A stretch of 64,000 nucleotides of DNA from Microbulbifer flavimaris. GTDB taxonomy: Bacteria > Pseudomonadota > Gammaproteobacteria > Pseudomonadales > Cellvibrionaceae. The position numbers and the translations under genes were made by a program. Below the pieces are notes generated by a model. The model was given only the letters and a program-made list of their open reading frames with translations. It was not told where the DNA came from and did no database searches. Below are positions 63,226 through 64,000 of the stretch, in pieces. Location: NCBI RefSeq assembly GCF_001641755.2, contig NZ_LRFG02000001.1:868001-932000 (forward strand), given 5' to 3'. Each line of letters opens with the position of its first letter. Positions within the stretch are counted from its first letter, which is position 1.

Positions 63226-64000
63226 TCAATTTCCTGGACGATAGCTGAGCTGGAAGCCGAAGCCCTGATCTGGGCTGCCATCTGCTAGCCCCATATAGGC
63301 GTAGGCCATCGCGCTCCACTGATTGTTGAGCTTATGGTTGAAATAACCGAACAGTTCGGTAGAAGGATCACTGGTATCGGTGGTTGCCTGCTGATAATCG
63401 AGAGACAGGCCAACGCTGTTGTTCTCAGTCAGGGTGTAGCCACTGCCAACTGAGGTGTACCAGACGTCCTTGATTTCGCTTTCCGGCAAATCACCCTTGA
63501 ATTTCCGCGCGACGGTGGCAAAGGGTGTGAAGTTGCCTGCAACGGTGAAGACTTCAGCCTGCAGCGTGTAGTCCGCCTCACCAGTGCCCAGCCCCTTCTC
63601 TTCATCTGCGGTGGGGACCTTGTATTTTGCCGACAGGTCAAAGAACCAGCGCTCCGCCACCGGCTCCAGGCTATAAGTGCCGGTCAGCCAGAAATCGCCC
63701 AATCCAGATTCTGAGTAGATCTCGGTCTCTTCAGGCTGCGTCTGGCCGCCACCGGGACCAAACGGCCCTCCGCCGCCATTGCCTCGGCCAACCACGACGC
63801 CACCGTCACCACCGGGCACTACGCCACCGGGGCCCTCGATCTGGACGAACGGCATGGATGCCTTGAAAGTCCACTTGTCGGAGGGCGAATAACTGGCGGT
63901 AAACGGGGTGCTGACAATCTCGGTCTCATCGCTGTCACCGTAATCACCACTGCTGATATCGGTGCCCAGTGTGTACTTCCACTCGGATGCGAGCGCACCG
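63226..64000 (-). CDS. Outer-membrane beta-barrel protein, C-terminal part (cut by window edge)
   Basis: The frame is open from the stop at 63226 to the window end, about 257 residues, so the N-terminus and signal peptide lie outside. It shows alternating beta-strand sequence (WKYTLGTDISSGDYGDSDET, WTFKASMPFVQIEGPGGVVP), a Gly-rich loop (VVVGRGNGGGGPFGPGGG) and a C-terminal strand ending RPGN. It resembles uncharacterised transporter-like barrels of marine gammaproteobacteria. An internal ATG at 63855 is not the start. Confidence 0.75.
   Translation of the reverse strand, partial: GALASEWKYTLGTDISSGDYGDSDETEIVSTPFTASYSPSDKWTFKASMPFVQIEGPGGVVPGGDGGVVVGRGNGGGGPFGPGGGQTQPEETEIYSESGLGDFWLTGTYSLEPVAERWFFDLSAKYKVPTADEEKGLGTGEADYTLQAEVFTVAGNFTPFATVARKFKGDLPESEIKDVWYTSVGSGYTLTENNSVGLSLDYQQATTDTSDPSTELFGYFNHKLNNQWSAMAYAYMGLADGSPDQGFGFQLSYRPGN

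Overview
The window is a chromosomal segment of a GC-rich, probably marine gammaproteobacterium. Gene content and order (type II secretion cluster, TonB-dependent receptors, DUF2788, uvrY/gacA-uvrC-pgsA, msbA-lpxK-kdsB-murB, etfBA facing ETF-QO) fit the Cellvibrionales/Pseudomonadales side; a Microbulbifer-like organism is my guess, not a demonstrated assignment. I see no insertion sequence, phage, CRISPR array or rRNA. About 50 protein genes and three tRNAs are supported, two of the protein genes cut by the window ends.

Layout. 1-682: start of a TonB-dependent receptor (cut). 813-6064: RND efflux adaptor and pump, divergent from an AcrR/TetR repressor, with a perfect 20-bp palindrome between. 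6116-13611: nine-gene operon for a Mrp-type cation/proton antiporter in an unusual order (E-F-G-[A-C-terminus/B fusion]-C-D, then two more antiporter-type subunits and a small membrane protein). 14008-18089: orphan OmpR-type regulator, periplasmic protease Prc, exonuclease III. 18359-21117: arsR-GAPDH-arsJ, an arsenate detoxification cassette. 21121-24123: a hybrid sensor kinase lacking its phosphoacceptor histidine, a DUF2788 protein and a small conserved-looking protein. 24323-34830: gspC to gspM on the minus strand. 35070-38737: etfBA and divergent ETF-ubiquinone oxidoreductase, with a PsrA-like box in between. 38913-39542: isochorismatase-fold hydrolase. 39630-44141: a beta-helix-like lipoprotein followed by a large TonB-dependent receptor. 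44604-48021: DUF1285 protein, TetR regulator, cyclophilin, TesB thioesterase. 48101-52068: tRNA-Pro, a gluzincin-type metallopeptidase, tRNA-Cys, tRNA-Leu, a DUF1254/DUF1214 protein. 52142-55384: pgsA, uvrC, gacA. 55580-62121: AlkB-like dioxygenase, murB, kdsB, lpxK, msbA, exbD, exbB, an envelope-biogenesis block. 62367-64000: an exported Pro/Glu/Arg-repeat protein and the C-terminal part of an outer-membrane beta-barrel protein (cut).

How it fits together. Much of the window concerns the cell envelope: efflux, sodium/proton exchange, type II secretion, outer-membrane receptors and lipid A/peptidoglycan supply. A second theme is fatty acid oxidation (ETF, ETF-QO, TesB), where the PsrA-like operator gives a testable regulatory link. 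The parts most worth a second look are the Mbh-ordered antiporter operon with three antiporter-type subunits, the lipoprotein/TonB receptor pair, and the histidine-less hybrid kinase.
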